From the NCBI RefSeq assembly GCF_001037495.1, contig NZ_KQ089822.1:3305938-3369937 (forward strand): a DNA stretch of 64,000 bases, read 5' to 3'. Below are positions 44,554 to 54,471 of this stretch, piece after piece (within the stretch, counting starts at the first letter, position 1; each line of letters opens with the position of its first letter). Position numbers and translations under genes: made by a program. The DNA is from Citrobacter sp. MGH106. GTDB taxonomy: Bacteria; Pseudomonadota; Gammaproteobacteria; Enterobacterales; Enterobacteriaceae. The notes under the pieces are model-generated. The model did not search any database. It saw only the letters and a list, made by a program, of their open reading frames with translations, and was not told where the DNA came from.

Positions 44554-45372
44554 TCATTCGGGGGAATAAGGTAGATGCGGATTATCCAGCCAATGCGTCA
44601 AAAAGTGAGATACAGCCTGATTGCGGCAATGCCCAATCACCGATAAATGAGGAAGTTCAGCAATCAATTGCGGCATGGCGTTCCCCATAATCAGCCCGCG
44701 CCCGACGCTGCCCAACATTTCACGATCGTTCATGGCGTCACCAAATGCCATGCACTCTGCCATCGAAAAACCTAAATGATCACTCAACACCGCCAGCGCG
44801 GAGCCTTTATTGCAGCCCAGCGGCAGAACCTCCAGACAATCTACGGCGGAAAAACAGAGATTTGCCTGCTCGCCCAGCACCTCATTTAATTGAATGCGCA
44901 GGCGGATGAGATCGTCATGATCGCCGCAGAAACAGATCTTCGTTACCTGATGGGCCGGAATTCGTTTCACATCAACTATCTGATAGCGAAATCCACTGTA
45001 TACATGCGCTTTCAGGATCGACGGGATCTCTTGTCCGGTAAACCAGCCGTTATCGTTGAAGACATGCATGCTGGCCTGCGTATCCCACACATGATGCAGG
45101 AGAATATCAGCCACAGCGGGGTTCAGATCCTGACGGTGAAGTACATCGCCTTCCAGCGAATGAATGCGCGTCCCGTTGCCCGTTATCAAAAAGGCATCCA
45201 GCGAGATCGTACCTAAAATATGGCGCATCTCCAGGACATGGCGACCGGTGGCAAACGTCAGAGTGATATCGCGTTCACGCAGGCGTGCCAACGTTGAGAG
45301 CGTTTCATCACCTAAATGGTGATTCGGCATCAAAAGGGTGCCATCCATATCAAACGCAGCCAGACGAGCCAT
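44554..45372 (-). CDS. cof: HAD-family phosphatase Cof (HMP-PP phosphatase)
   Basis: 272 residues from ATG 45372, with GGAG upstream. HAD motifs: 'FDMDGT' (nucleophile Asp), 'TFATGR', and '[12 protein letters not shown]' as motif IV, with a C2B cap. It dephosphorylates hydroxymethylpyrimidine pyrophosphate, and other sugar phosphates in vitro, touching thiamin metabolism. It is divergent from ybaE with an enlarged ERIC element in the gap. Confidence 0.95.
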   Translation of the reverse strand: MARLAAFDMDGTLLMPNHHLGDETLSTLARLRERDITLTFATGRHVLEMRHILGTISLDAFLITGNGTRIHSLEGDVLHRQDLNPAVADILLHHVWDTQASMHVFNDNGWFTGQEIPSILKAHVYSGFRYQIVDVKRIPAHQVTKICFCGDHDDLIRLRIQLNEVLGEQANLCFSAVDCLEVLPLGCNKGSALAVLSDHLGFSMAECMAFGDAMNDREMLGSVGRGLIMGNAMPQLIAELPHLSVIGHCRNQAVSHFLTHWLDNPHLPYSPE

Positions 45373-45472
45373 TTCTTTCTCCACACTGTGACGCAGTTAA
45401 CTTGTGCTTCAGTATCACCTGAGATATACGGAAGTAATAGTGAATAGATAAAACAAATTGTTCCGGGTTTCT

Positions 45473-45642
45473 TTACACAACATCATTCGAGAAGCATCGA
45501 GGCGGCAAGTGAAGGAATTCCCAGGAACATATATTCCAGTATGTGACAGGGGCGGAGCAGATTTGAACTCTACCTGTAGCGGCCCCTTAAGGGGCGGGTA
45601 ATGTGCAGCCAACAAAGAGGCAGCTTGAATGATGAAGTATAA
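45473..45642. repeat. ERIC element with a ~43-bp insertion, abutting the ybaE start
   Basis: The ends form a good ERIC terminal repeat: TTACACAACATCATTCGAG on the left and the complement of CTTGAATGATGAAGTATAA on the right. The interior shows GGCGGCAAG, TTCCCAGGAA and TGTGACAGGGG as in ERIC. About 42-43 extra bases (roughly 45561-45602) with a GCCCCTTAAGGGGC palindrome interrupt it. Its last base is next to the ybaE ATG. Confidence 0.85.
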
Positions 45643-47343
45643 ATGCGACTTTTAAATCGCCTGAACCAGTACCAACGCCTCTGGCAGCCGTCGAGCGGAG
45701 AACCCCAGTCGGTCACCGTTGGCGAACTGGCTGAGCGATGTTTTTGCAGCGAGCGCCATGCAAGAACGTTACTGAGACAGGCGCAGGATGCCGGATGGCT
45801 GATATGGGAAGCACAGCCCGGGCGCGGAAAACGGGGCCTGTTGCGCTTTTTGGTAACACCCGACTCACTGCGCAACACGATGATGGAACAGGCATTACAA
45901 AAGGGAGAACAACTCAGCGTACTGGAACTGGCCCAGCTGGCCCCCGGAGAGTTAAGAACTCTGCTGCAACCGTTTATGGGGGGGCAGTGGCAAAACGATA
46001 CACCGACATTGCGTATCCCCTATTACCGCCAGCTTGATCCGCTACATCCAGGCTTTCTCCCCGGTCGTGCTGAACAACACCTCGCCGGGCAGATATTCTC
46101 TGGCTTGACCCGCTTTGATAGTTATACCCAACGCCCCTGTGGAGATTTAGCTCATCACTGGGATATCTCCGCCGACGGCCTGCGCTGGGATTTCTATATT
46201 CGCTCCACGCTGTACTGGCATAATGGTGATGCGGTAAATACTGCACAGCTACATCAGCGCCTGTTAATGCTGCTCGAACTTCCTGCGCTCAATAAATTGT
46301 TTATCAGCATTAAACGCATTGAAGTAACGCATCCTCAATGTCTGACCTTTATTCTCCATCGTCCTGATTTCTGGCTGGCGCACCGTCTGGCAAGCTACAG
46401 CAGCCACCTTGCCCATCCTGAACAGCCACTCGTCGGCACCGGTCCGTTCCGGCTGACGCTGTTTACACCCGATCTGGTACGCATAGAGAGCCATGAGCAC
46501 TATCATCTAAACCATCCGTTACTGAAAGCTATTGAATACTGGATCACCCCGCAACTTTTCGCCCAGGACCTGGGTACCAGCTGTCGTCATCCGGTGCAAA
46601 TTGCGATTGGTAAACCTGACGAGCTTGCCATGCTAAGTCAGGTTAGCAGCGGGATCAGCCTCGGATTTTGCTATTTGACGCTGCGGAAAAGTTCTCGTCT
46701 GAACACGCTCCAGGCTCGCCGGTTGGTCAATATCATTCATCGTTCTTCCCTGTTACAAACTCTTGATGTGGATGAAAATCTCATTACCCCAAGCAATGCG
46801 CTGTTGCCAGGGTGGACCATCCCACAATGGGATAACCAGGACGAAGTACCACTGCCGGAAAAACTGACATTGGCCTATCACCTTCCGGTTGAACTGCACG
46901 CCATGGCCGAACAGCTTCGCCAGGCGCTGGCAATACTGGGCTGCGAATTAACGCTGATTTTTCATAATGCGAAGAACTGGGATGGCGACCATCCTCTGGC
47001 CCAGGCTGACCTGATGATGGGTGACAGGCTAATTGGCGAGGCGCCAGAATATACCCTCGAACAGTGGTTGCGCTGCGATCAGCTATGGCCGCATGTTTTG
47101 GACGCTCCAGCGTTCTCCCATCTGCAAGCGACGCTGGATGCACTGCAAATTCAGGCTGATGAGGGCCATCGACACGCGGCTTTACAACAGGTTTTCGCCA
47201 GCCTTATGAATGACGCCACGCTAACGCCGCTGTTCAATTATCACTATCGCATTAGCGCTCCACCAGGCGTAAATGGCGTACGCCTGAACCCACGAGGCTG
47301 GTTTGAGTTCGCCGAAGCCTGGCTCCCACCCCCTTCAGTGTGA
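45643..47343 (+). CDS. ybaE: SgrR-family regulator / solute-binding-like protein YbaE
   Basis: 566 residues, full length compared with E. coli YbaE. N-terminal winged helix (about 1-110, 'ELAERCFCSERHARTLLRQAQ') as in SgrR, then a periplasmic solute-binding-like domain (SBP_bac_5, about 160-470, 'RPCGDLAHHWDISADGLRWDF' region) used as a cytoplasmic ligand sensor. Targets are unknown. The start codon directly follows an ERIC element, which therefore supplies its 5' leader and any ribosome site. Confidence 0.93.
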   Translation: MRLLNRLNQYQRLWQPSSGEPQSVTVGELAERCFCSERHARTLLRQAQDAGWLIWEAQPGRGKRGLLRFLVTPDSLRNTMMEQALQKGEQLSVLELAQLAPGELRTLLQPFMGGQWQNDTPTLRIPYYRQLDPLHPGFLPGRAEQHLAGQIFSGLTRFDSYTQRPCGDLAHHWDISADGLRWDFYIRSTLYWHNGDAVNTAQLHQRLLMLLELPALNKLFISIKRIEVTHPQCLTFILHRPDFWLAHRLASYSSHLAHPEQPLVGTGPFRLTLFTPDLVRIESHEHYHLNHPLLKAIEYWITPQLFAQDLGTSCRHPVQIAIGKPDELAMLSQVSSGISLGFCYLTLRKSSRLNTLQARRLVNIIHRSSLLQTLDVDENLITPSNALLPGWTIPQWDNQDEVPLPEKLTLAYHLPVELHAMAEQLRQALAILGCELTLIFHNAKNWDGDHPLAQADLMMGDRLIGEAPEYTLEQWLRCDQLWPHVLDAPAFSHLQATLDALQIQADEGHRHAALQQVFASLMNDATLTPLFNYHYRISAPPGVNGVRLNPRGWFEFAEAWLPPPSV

Positions 47344-47407
47344 AGAAGCTGGTCGGCGCCACGCCCAGGCGCTACCATAGGATTTTTGTTATTTGTCAGG
47401 AAAAGCC

Positions 47408-48103
47408 ATGAAACGTGCCGTTGTAGTATTTAGTGGAGGTCAGGACTCCACCACTTGTCTGGCGCAAGCGCTGCATCAGTATGATGAAGTGCACTGCGTG
47501 ACCTTTGATTATGGTCAGCGCCATCGCGCTGAGATTGATGTCGCACGTGACCTGGCCTTAAAACTTGGTGCCCGTGCACACAAAGTCCTTGATGTCACGC
47601 TGCTCAGCGAACTGGCTGTCAGTAGTCTGACCCGGGATAATATTCCGGTTCCGGATTATGAACCGGATGCTGACGGCATCCCCAATACCTTTGTGCCAGG
47701 GCGCAATATTCTGTTTTTAACGCTGGCGGCTATTTATGCTTACCAGGTGAAAGCGGAGGCTGTCATTACCGGCGTCTGCGAAACCGATTTCTCCGGTTAT
47801 CCGGATTGTCGCGATGAATTTGTCAAAGCGCTGAACCATGCCGTTAGTCTGGGGATGGCAAAAGACATCCGCTTTGAAACCCCGCTGATGTGGATTGATA
47901 AAGCTGAAACCTGGGCGCTGGCCGATTACTGGGGCAAACTGGATCTGGTGCGTAATGAGACACTGACCTGCTACAACGGAATTAAGGGCGACGGTTGTGG
48001 TCATTGTGCCGCCTGTAATCTGCGCGCTAACGGTCTGAACCATTATCTGGCGGATAAATCCGAGATTATGGCTGCAATGAAGCGCAAGACCGGGTTAAAG
48101 TAA
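47408..48103 (+). CDS. queC: 7-cyano-7-deazaguanine synthase QueC
   Basis: 231 residues from ATG 47408 (AGGAAA upstream). The PP-loop 'FSGGQDSTT' is at residues 8-16, and a C-terminal zinc site uses the four Cys in '[18 protein letters not shown]'. It makes preQ0 from 7-carboxy-7-deazaguanine for queuosine in tRNA. A REP pair follows. Confidence 0.97.
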   Translation: MKRAVVVFSGGQDSTTCLAQALHQYDEVHCVTFDYGQRHRAEIDVARDLALKLGARAHKVLDVTLLSELAVSSLTRDNIPVPDYEPDADGIPNTFVPGRNILFLTLAAIYAYQVKAEAVITGVCETDFSGYPDCRDEFVKALNHAVSLGMAKDIRFETPLMWIDKAETWALADYWGKLDLVRNETLTCYNGIKGDGCGHCAACNLRANGLNHYLADKSEIMAAMKRKTGLK

Positions 48104-48114
48104 TTTTTGAATTG

Positions 48115-48192
48115 AGCCGGATTGCGGCATAACCGCCTAATCCGGCTTACAAATAATGAACTTCTGGGCCTGATAAGAAAAACGCCATCAGG
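48115..48192. repeat. REP pair between queC and fadM
   Basis: AGCCGGATT (48115-48123) pairs with AATCCGGCT (48139-48147), with GCGG/CCGC inside. A second, shorter stem CCTGAT/ATCAGG (48169-48174, 48187-48192) follows. This is a BIME-like layout between converging genes. Confidence 0.8.
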
Positions 48193-48202
48193 CAACCGAC
48201 AA

Positions 48203-48601
48203 TTACTGCACCATCTGCTCCAGCTTTTCTCGCAACTCTCCTTCCAGCGGTAGCGCTTTCTGAGTTTTCAAATCAATGCAGACAAAAGTAATTAACGCAT
48301 CGGCTACGACCTGCCCTTCCGGCTCCAGAGTGATTGTCTGGTTTAAAACTCCACTTTTTCCGTTTAACTGTTGTACCTGGCTGGTTATGGTCAGCAGATC
48401 GCTCAGCACAGCAGGACGCCGGTAGTTAATATTGATGTTAACCACCACAAAAGCGATGTTGTGTGCGGTCATCCACTGAAAGCTATCACTGTTTTCAAGA
48501 CCGTCCCAGCGGGCTTCTTCCAGAAACTCAAGATAACGGGCATTGTTGACGTGCTGATAGACATCGAGATGATAACCACGGACTTTAATCTGTGTTTGCA
48601 T
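48203..48601 (-). CDS. fadM: Long-chain acyl-CoA thioesterase FadM (YbaW)
   Basis: 132 residues, a single hot-dog domain of the 4-hydroxybenzoyl-CoA thioesterase type. The catalytic Asp13 is in 'YHLDVYQHVNNARYLEF'. In E. coli it removes dead-end acyl-CoAs, such as 3,5-tetradecadienoyl-CoA, during oleate breakdown and is under FadR. No clear FadR site is seen here. An ERIC-ended element begins 31 bp upstream, so its promoter lies in or beside that element. Confidence 0.95.
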   Translation of the reverse strand: MQTQIKVRGYHLDVYQHVNNARYLEFLEEARWDGLENSDSFQWMTAHNIAFVVVNININYRRPAVLSDLLTITSQVQQLNGKSGVLNQTITLEPEGQVVADALITFVCIDLKTQKALPLEGELREKLEQMVQ

Positions 48602-48632
48602 AGCGCGGGAACCCTAATTTTTTTATAAGAAC

Positions 48633-48795
48633 ATACTCTAAGGATTTCGAGTTGCAGGACAAAACACGCTGTGTTTTGAACAGCGCTTGCGCTGGCCCCT
48701 AAGAGGGAGGTCGCAGACCGAGTAACGCAGCAAGCGTATAATTCGGGCAAGTGAGCGTAACCAACACATCTACAGCTTGAAAGGCGACGAGTATA
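48633..48795. repeat. Enlarged ERIC-ended element between ybaV and fadM
   Basis: ATACTCTAAGGATTTCGAG at the left end and the complement of CTTGAAAGGCGACGAGTAT at the right form an ERIC-like terminal repeat. The 163-bp length exceeds the usual 127. The interior is not canonical: it holds short hairpins AAAACAC-GCT-GTGTTTT (48661-48677), CAGCGC-TT-GCGCTG (48681-48694) and GGTC-GCA-GACC. I see it as a modified ERIC or a chimera. Confidence 0.7.
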
Positions 48796-48841
48796 GAGGT
48801 CATAACTGGTATGACCTCTATAGTCTGGCAAATTTTTGCCA
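48792..48841 (-). terminator. ybaV terminator hairpins
   Basis: On the minus strand after ybaV there is first TGGCAAA/TTTGCCA (48826-48841). Then comes TATAGAGGTCAT/ATGACCTCTATA (48792-48803, 48811-48822), a perfect 12-bp stem overlapping the edge of the ERIC-ended element. Confidence 0.65.
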
Positions 48842-48853
48842 CTGCGCAAGTTA

Positions 48854-49300
<447 letters not shown>

Positions 49301-49311
49301 TCAGAAATGGA

Positions 49312-49333
49312 AAAGGCCGCGAAAGCGGCCTTT
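49312..49333 (-). terminator. ppiD terminator
   Basis: AAAGGCCGC (49312-49320), loop GAAA, GCGGCCTTT (49325-49333). On the minus strand the stem ends in TTTTCC, 40 bp after the ppiD stop. Confidence 0.85.
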
Positions 49334-49374
49334 GGGGAATACAACTTTTTGCAATTTTTTGCGAAGAGCCTCGG

Positions 49375-51249
49375 TTACTGCTGCTGTTCCAGCGCATCAC
49401 CGACTTTAATTTTTGCAGCTTTACGCAGGTTGCTCATCAGCGCTTCGAAGACAATCTGTGCGTTATTCTGGGTAATCCCCTGAACCATCGCTTTCTTCTG
49501 CTGCTCAGGCATAGAACCCGCTTTCACTTCTTCCAGTGCCAGCAGAACTACATTGCCCTGCATATCGTTCGCCACACCGTAGCTCGGCTTGTCTTTCGCT
49601 GGCAGCCCCAGGCCAAATGCAGCCTGACTCACGGGATCCTGGCCAGTTCGGCTCAGCGTCTTCTCTTCGCCGAAGCTAAGACCGGCTGCTTTCATTGCTT
49701 CATCACCTTTACCGGCTTTCAGCTCAGTCAGCAGTTTGTCTGCATCCAGTTTCGCCTGTTGCTCAGCTTTATTATGCTTAACGAGCGCGATGACCTGCTC
49801 TTTCACATCCGCCAGTGGCTTAACAGCCTCTGCTTTATGCTCCGCAATACGCAGCACAAACGCACGATCGCCATCCACTGTGATGATGTCAGAGTTACTG
49901 CCCGGAGAACCATTCTCACCAATCAGACCACCGTTAAAAATGATGTCAGAGACAGGTTTGAAATTCAGCTCTTCCGGCAGGGTGTCACGGCTAAACCAGC
50001 CCGTTTCGACCGCTTTCATGCCAGCAGCCTGCTCAGCCCCCGCCAGGGATTCGTTATCGTTACTTGCAGCATCGCTCACTTTCTGTTGCAACGCATAGTA
50101 AGCATCCAGCGCTTTTTCCTGCTTCACTTTCGCCGCGATATCATCACGCGCTTCGCTCAGAGGTTTAACCTGTGCTGGCTGGATATCGTCCAGGCGGGCA
50201 ACGAGGAAACCAACCGAAGATTTGATCACACCTGACAGCTGACCTTTTTCTTTCAGGCCAGCATTTTTCAACTCATCCGGCGTAGTAGATTCTTCCAGCC
50301 ATCCCATATCACCGCCGTTACGGGCAGAGATAATGTCGGCGGATTTTTCTTTGGCCAGAGCGGCAAAATCGCCGCCTTTGTTCAGCGCATCCAGTACCGC
50401 TTTGGCTTCATCTTCCGTTTTAGTCTGAATGATGCTGTAACGGCTACGCTGAGGTTGGGTGAACTGATCCTGATGCTGGTCATAGTAAGACTGAATATCA
50501 GCATCGCTGGCTGTTTCCTGCATTGCTGCAGCATCCAGCTTGATGTAACTCACACGGAACTGCTCCGGCGTCATAAAGCGATTTTTATTCTGCTCGTAGT
50601 AGCTGGCTACTTCCTGGTCGGTCACCGATTGCTTCGCAGCAAGGGCGTTGACGTCAATCGTCGCTTCACGCACGACACGTTGTTGTGCGACCAGCGCCGC
50701 CAGCTCATCCGTTTCACCTTTCAGCATGAAATCTGTCCCGGCAACGCCGTTGATCAGTTGCTGCGTGGTGAGCTGGTTACGCAGTGCCTGAGCATACTGG
50801 TCTGCAGTCATCCCCATCTGATTCACAATCGCGTTGTAGCGGTTGTTATCAAATTTGCCATCAACCTGGAAAGCAGGAGTAGCAAAAATAGCCTGTTTAA
50901 CCTGCTCGTCGCTGATGCTGAGCTTAAGCTCACGGGAGTACTGATCCAGTAGAGCCTCGTCCACAAGACGATTCAACACCTGCTGACGCAGCGTTTTCAT
51001 GTAGCCTTCGTTTGCCGCCAGTTCAGAGTACTGATCGCCCAACTGCTGCTGCATGCGATTACGTTCGCTGTTAAACGCATTCTCAAACTGCCCGCGGCTA
51101 ATTTCCTGGCCATTCACTTTTGCGGCGTAGTTGTTGCTTCCGCCAATCAGGTAACCACTCACGCCGGTCAAAATGAACGACACGATAATGATACCGAAAA
51201 TAATCTTGAGCACGAGACTGTTAGCAGCCGTGCGTAAGCTGTCCATCAT
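49375..51249 (-). CDS. ppiD: Periplasmic folding chaperone PpiD
   Basis: 624 residues. One N-terminal membrane anchor at about 14-34 ('LKIIFGIIIVSFILTGVSGYL'), SurA-like chaperone regions, and a parvulin domain at about 265-355 ('EKSADIISARNGGDMGW'). Anchored at the Sec translocon, it helps newly exported proteins fold; the E. coli parvulin domain is catalytically weak. It lies between hupB and ybaV on the same strand. Confidence 0.96.
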   Translation of the reverse strand: MMDSLRTAANSLVLKIIFGIIIVSFILTGVSGYLIGGSNNYAAKVNGQEISRGQFENAFNSERNRMQQQLGDQYSELAANEGYMKTLRQQVLNRLVDEALLDQYSRELKLSISDEQVKQAIFATPAFQVDGKFDNNRYNAIVNQMGMTADQYAQALRNQLTTQQLINGVAGTDFMLKGETDELAALVAQQRVVREATIDVNALAAKQSVTDQEVASYYEQNKNRFMTPEQFRVSYIKLDAAAMQETASDADIQSYYDQHQDQFTQPQRSRYSIIQTKTEDEAKAVLDALNKGGDFAALAKEKSADIISARNGGDMGWLEESTTPDELKNAGLKEKGQLSGVIKSSVGFLVARLDDIQPAQVKPLSEARDDIAAKVKQEKALDAYYALQQKVSDAASNDNESLAGAEQAAGMKAVETGWFSRDTLPEELNFKPVSDIIFNGGLIGENGSPGSNSDIITVDGDRAFVLRIAEHKAEAVKPLADVKEQVIALVKHNKAEQQAKLDADKLLTELKAGKGDEAMKAAGLSFGEEKTLSRTGQDPVSQAAFGLGLPAKDKPSYGVANDMQGNVVLLALEEVKAGSMPEQQKKAMVQGITQNNAQIVFEALMSNLRKAAKIKVGDALEQQQ

Positions 51250-51397
51250 GGTGTAACCACACTCCGCTGTAGGTGACTGTATACCTCACGCAGCATAGCG
51301 TTTTCTGAACGCTGCGCGGAAAGGTCTATTGTGACAAGAAACAGGGGCAATTGTCAGCCCACAACACGTAGAAAGTCCCGGAATGGGAAATAAAAAA

Positions 51398-51417
51398 GGC
51401 ACATCAGTTGATGCGCC
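51398..51417 (-). terminator. hupB terminator
   Basis: GGC-A-CATCA-GT-TGATG-C-GCC with one mismatch. On the minus strand TTTTTT follows. It lies 35 bp after the hupB stop. Confidence 0.75.
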
Positions 51418-51451
51418 CTTGTACTTTGTCACATCCCCAAGGGGATCACTC

Positions 51452-51724
51452 TTAGTTTACCGCGTCTTTCAGTGCTTTACCTGCACGGAAACCCGGTACT
51501 TTTGCCGCGGCGATGGTGATCTCTTTACCAGTTTGCGGGTTGCGACCAGTACGGGCAGCACGCTCTTTAACGGCAAAAGTACCAAAACCTACCAGCGCTA
51601 CGTCATCACCCTCTTTCAGAGATTCGGTAACAGAAGCAATAATTGCATCTAACGCACGGCCAGCCGCAGCTTTAGAGATATCAGCCCCTGCAGCAATTTT
51701 GTCGATCAGTTGAGATTTATTCAC
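51452..51724 (-). CDS. hupB: DNA-binding protein HU-beta
   Basis: 90 residues, the complete HU-beta sequence pattern with '[21 protein letters not shown]' (the DNA-binding arm region, about 46-66, with Pro63). The start is GTG, as in E. coli. HU bends and compacts DNA as an alpha-beta heterodimer. AGAGGAAGAG lies upstream. Order lon-hupB-ppiD is conserved. Confidence 0.98.
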   Translation of the reverse strand: MNKSQLIDKIAAGADISKAAAGRALDAIIASVTESLKEGDDVALVGFGTFAVKERAARTGRNPQTGKEITIAAAKVPGFRAGKALKDAVN

Positions 51725-51870
51725 TCTTCTCTTCCTCTTTATAATTTATATCGCACCTGAATCCTTCAAAGTGCGAACGCGCAGCAGTTATATCAGGCCT
51801 GCCATGCCCTTACAACACCCGTTAATGATGGCAGACCTAATCCGTCATCTAAATTAGCTATACAAAAAAA

Positions 51871-51900
51871 GGCTGGCAAGTCCGAAATGACCTGCCAGCC
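51871..51900 (-). terminator. lon terminator
   Basis: GGCTGGCAAGTC (51871-51882) pairs with GACCTGCCAGCC (51889-51900), with one mismatch. On the minus strand seven T follow, 32 bp after the lon stop. Confidence 0.9.
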
Positions 51901-51932
51901 CTGTTTTTATTAGTGCTCTTTGCGCGAGGTCA

Positions 51933-54287
51933 CTATTTTGCCGCTACAACCTGCATTCCAGACGGTTCATTTTGCAGTGCGAGAGTCAGAACTTCCTCAA
52001 TGCGTTTCACCGGATGGATGTCCAGATCGGCAATTACGTTGTCCGGAATCTCTTCCAGGTCACGTTTGTTTTCATCTGGAATTAAGACCGTTTTGATGCC
52101 GCCACGGTGTGCTGCCAGCAATTTTTCTTTCAAACCACCGATAGGCAGAACCTGACCACGCAGAGTGATCTCGCCGGTCATTGCTACATCTGCACGCACC
52201 GGGTTACCAGTCAGACAAGACACCAGCGCAGTACACATGGCAATACCCGCACTCGGACCATCTTTCGGTGTTGCCCCTTCAGGTACGTGGACGTGGATGT
52301 CGCGTTTTTCGTAAAAATCCGGATTAATGCCCAGTTTTTCCGCACGCGCACGAACCACGGTCAGCGCTGCCTGAATGGATTCCTGCATCACTTCACCCAG
52401 AGAACCTGTGTAGGTCAGCTTGCCTTTACCCGGTACACAAGCGGTTTCAATGGTCAGCAGATCGCCACCTACTTCCGTCCATGCCAGCCCCGTAACCTGA
52501 CCAACGCGGTTTTCGTTGTCCGCACGGCCGTAGTCAAAGCGCTGTACCCCCAGGTAATCATGCAGGTTATCGCCATTGATTTCGATATGCTTCAGTGACT
52601 TATCGAGCAACAGTTGTTTAACCGCTTTACGGCACAGTTTGGAGATTTCACGCTCCAGACTACGTACGCCTGCTTCACGAGTGTAGTAACGAATAATGCC
52701 CACAATGGCGCTATCGTCGACCGTCAGCTCGCCTTTTTTCAGCGCGTTACGCTCAATCTGCTTCGGCAGCAGGTGACGTTTGGCGATATTCAGCTTCTCG
52801 TCTTCGGTATAACCGGACAGACGGATCACTTCCATACGATCCAGCAACGGCGCCGGAATGTTCATGGAGTTAGAGGTCGCAACGAACATGACGTCGCTGA
52901 GATCGTAATCCACTTCCAGGTAGTGATCGCTGAACGCCACGTTCTGCTCTGGATCCAACACTTCAAGCAGTGCGGAAGCCGGATCGCCACGCATGTCGGA
53001 AGACATTTTGTCGATCTCATCAAGCAGGAACAGCGGGTTTTTAACGCCCACTTTGGCCATTTTCTGGATCAGTTTACCCGGCATCGAACCAATATAAGTC
53101 CGGCGGTGACCACGAATTTCAGCCTCATCACGCACGCCGCCCAGCGCCATACGAATGTATTTACGCCCGGTCGCTTTAGCGATGGACTGGCCCAGAGAGG
53201 TTTTACCCACCCCCGGCGGTCCAACCAGGCACAGGATCGGCCCCTTGATTTTGTTCACACGGCTTTGAACCGCAAGATACTCGAGAATACGGTCTTTCAC
53301 GCGCTCCAGACCGTAATGGTCGGTATCAAGGATTTCCTGCGCCTGACGCAGGTCTTTTTTGACCTTGCTACGCGCATTCCACGGAACCTGTACCATCCAG
53401 TCGATGTAGCCACGTACTACAGTCGCTTCTGCCGACATTGGAGACATCATTTTCAGCTTCTGCAGTTCAGCTTCCGCTTTCTCTTTTGCCTCTTTCGGCA
53501 TTTTCGCCGCGTCGATCTTACGTTTCAGCGCTTCGTTTTCATCCGGCGCATCGTCCATCTCGCCGAGCTCTTTCTGAATGGCTTTCATTTGCTCGTTCAG
53601 ATAGTACTCACGCTGGGACTTCTCCATCTGCTTTTTAACGCGGTTGCGAATGCGTTTCTCAACCTGCAGCAGATCGATTTCAGATTCCATCATCGCCATC
53701 AGATATTCCAGACGTTCGTTAACGTCGGACATCTCCAGCACGGACTGTTTGTCCGCCAGCTTCAGTGGCATATGGGCAGCGATGGTGTCCGCCAGACGCG
53801 CAGGATCGTCAATGCTGTTAAGCGACGTCAGCACTTCTGGTGGGATTTTCTTGTTCAGCTTGATATAGCCTTCGAACTGGCTGATTGCGGTCCGCACCAG
53901 CACTTCCTGTTCGCGCTCATCAATGGCTGGCGAATCAAGGTACTCCGCTTTCGCAGAGAAATGCTCGCCGTTATCAGACAGCGCAGAAATACGCGCGCGC
54001 TGTAACCCCTCGACCAGCACTTTTACGGTGCCGTCAGGCAGTTTCAGCATCTGCAAAATAGAGGCCACGGTCCCGACGGTGAAAAGATCGTTTACACCCG
54101 GCTCATCCGTTGAAGCTTCTTTCTGCGCGACCAGCATGATTTTTTTATCATGGTCCATAGCCGCTTCAAGGCAACGGATAGATTTTTCCCGCCCTACAAA
54201 TAAGGGTATGACCATGTGCGGATAAACCACCACATCGCGCAACGGCAATACGGGGATTTCAATGCGTTCAGAACGCTCAGGATTCAT
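51933..54287 (-). CDS. lon: ATP-dependent protease Lon
   Basis: 784 residues from ATG 54287, with GAGAG upstream; a 15-codon extension was rejected. N-terminal LON substrate domain, AAA+ module with 'GPPGVGKTS' (Lys362) and 'FLLDEIDKM', and a protease domain with Ser679 in 'GPSAGIAM' and Lys722. It degrades damaged proteins and regulators such as SulA and RcsA. A sigma-32 promoter lies 80-110 bp upstream. Confidence 0.98.
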   Translation of the reverse strand: MNPERSERIEIPVLPLRDVVVYPHMVIPLFVGREKSIRCLEAAMDHDKKIMLVAQKEASTDEPGVNDLFTVGTVASILQMLKLPDGTVKVLVEGLQRARISALSDNGEHFSAKAEYLDSPAIDEREQEVLVRTAISQFEGYIKLNKKIPPEVLTSLNSIDDPARLADTIAAHMPLKLADKQSVLEMSDVNERLEYLMAMMESEIDLLQVEKRIRNRVKKQMEKSQREYYLNEQMKAIQKELGEMDDAPDENEALKRKIDAAKMPKEAKEKAEAELQKLKMMSPMSAEATVVRGYIDWMVQVPWNARSKVKKDLRQAQEILDTDHYGLERVKDRILEYLAVQSRVNKIKGPILCLVGPPGVGKTSLGQSIAKATGRKYIRMALGGVRDEAEIRGHRRTYIGSMPGKLIQKMAKVGVKNPLFLLDEIDKMSSDMRGDPASALLEVLDPEQNVAFSDHYLEVDYDLSDVMFVATSNSMNIPAPLLDRMEVIRLSGYTEDEKLNIAKRHLLPKQIERNALKKGELTVDDSAIVGIIRYYTREAGVRSLEREISKLCRKAVKQLLLDKSLKHIEINGDNLHDYLGVQRFDYGRADNENRVGQVTGLAWTEVGGDLLTIETACVPGKGKLTYTGSLGEVMQESIQAALTVVRARAEKLGINPDFYEKRDIHVHVPEGATPKDGPSAGIAMCTALVSCLTGNPVRADVAMTGEITLRGQVLPIGGLKEKLLAAHRGGIKTVLIPDENKRDLEEIPDNVIADLDIHPVKRIEEVLTLALQNEPSGMQVVAAK

Positions 54288-54369
54288 AGAGCTCTCTCTT
54301 AGTTTAGTGTCCGCCAGGTAATCGGATGGCATTGCTGTGCTTCATACCACCTTTAACATGTATGTCAGT

Positions 54370-54397
54370 ATATGGGGATGTTTCCCACACATTCAAC
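54370..54397 (-). promoter_or_regulatory. Sigma-32 promoter of lon
   Basis: Minus-strand GTTGAAT (54391-54397), a 13-bp spacer and CCCCATAT (54370-54377) match the RpoH consensus and the known lon heat-shock promoter. Confidence 0.88.
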
Positions 54398-54416
54398 GCC
54401 ATGTTTACGGAAAAAT

Positions 54417-54443
54417 AAAAGGGGAGATAAAATCCCCCCTTTT
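54417..54443 (-). terminator. clpX terminator
   Basis: AAAAGGGG (54417-54424) pairs with CCCCTTTT (54436-54443). On the minus strand it is followed by ATTTTTCC. It lies 28 bp after the clpX stop and before the lon promoter. Confidence 0.8.
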
Positions 54444-54471
54444 TGATTAACCGATTGTATAAAATGGTTAA

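Noticed and set aside
47344..47407. preQ1 riboswitch upstream of queC
   Set aside because: The 64-bp gap has a weak GGCGC/GCGC pairing but no preQ1 aptamer pattern, and it is too short for an aptamer plus expression platform.
52614..54005. 463-codon open frame antisense to lon
   Set aside because: It mirrors the lon reading frame, has no ribosome site and the low-complexity composition of a shadow frame. The same holds for long antisense frames over htpG (12020-13225), tig (57185-58159), ppiD (49273-50235) and cyoB (62816-63805).
54288..54332. Longer lon start, 15 codons upstream
   Set aside because: The extra residues match nothing in Lon, and a good ribosome site precedes ATG 54287. Similar extensions of tesB, clpP, glnK, ybaV, acrA, amtB, cof, queC, bolA, ylaC and ybaB were trimmed for the same reasons.
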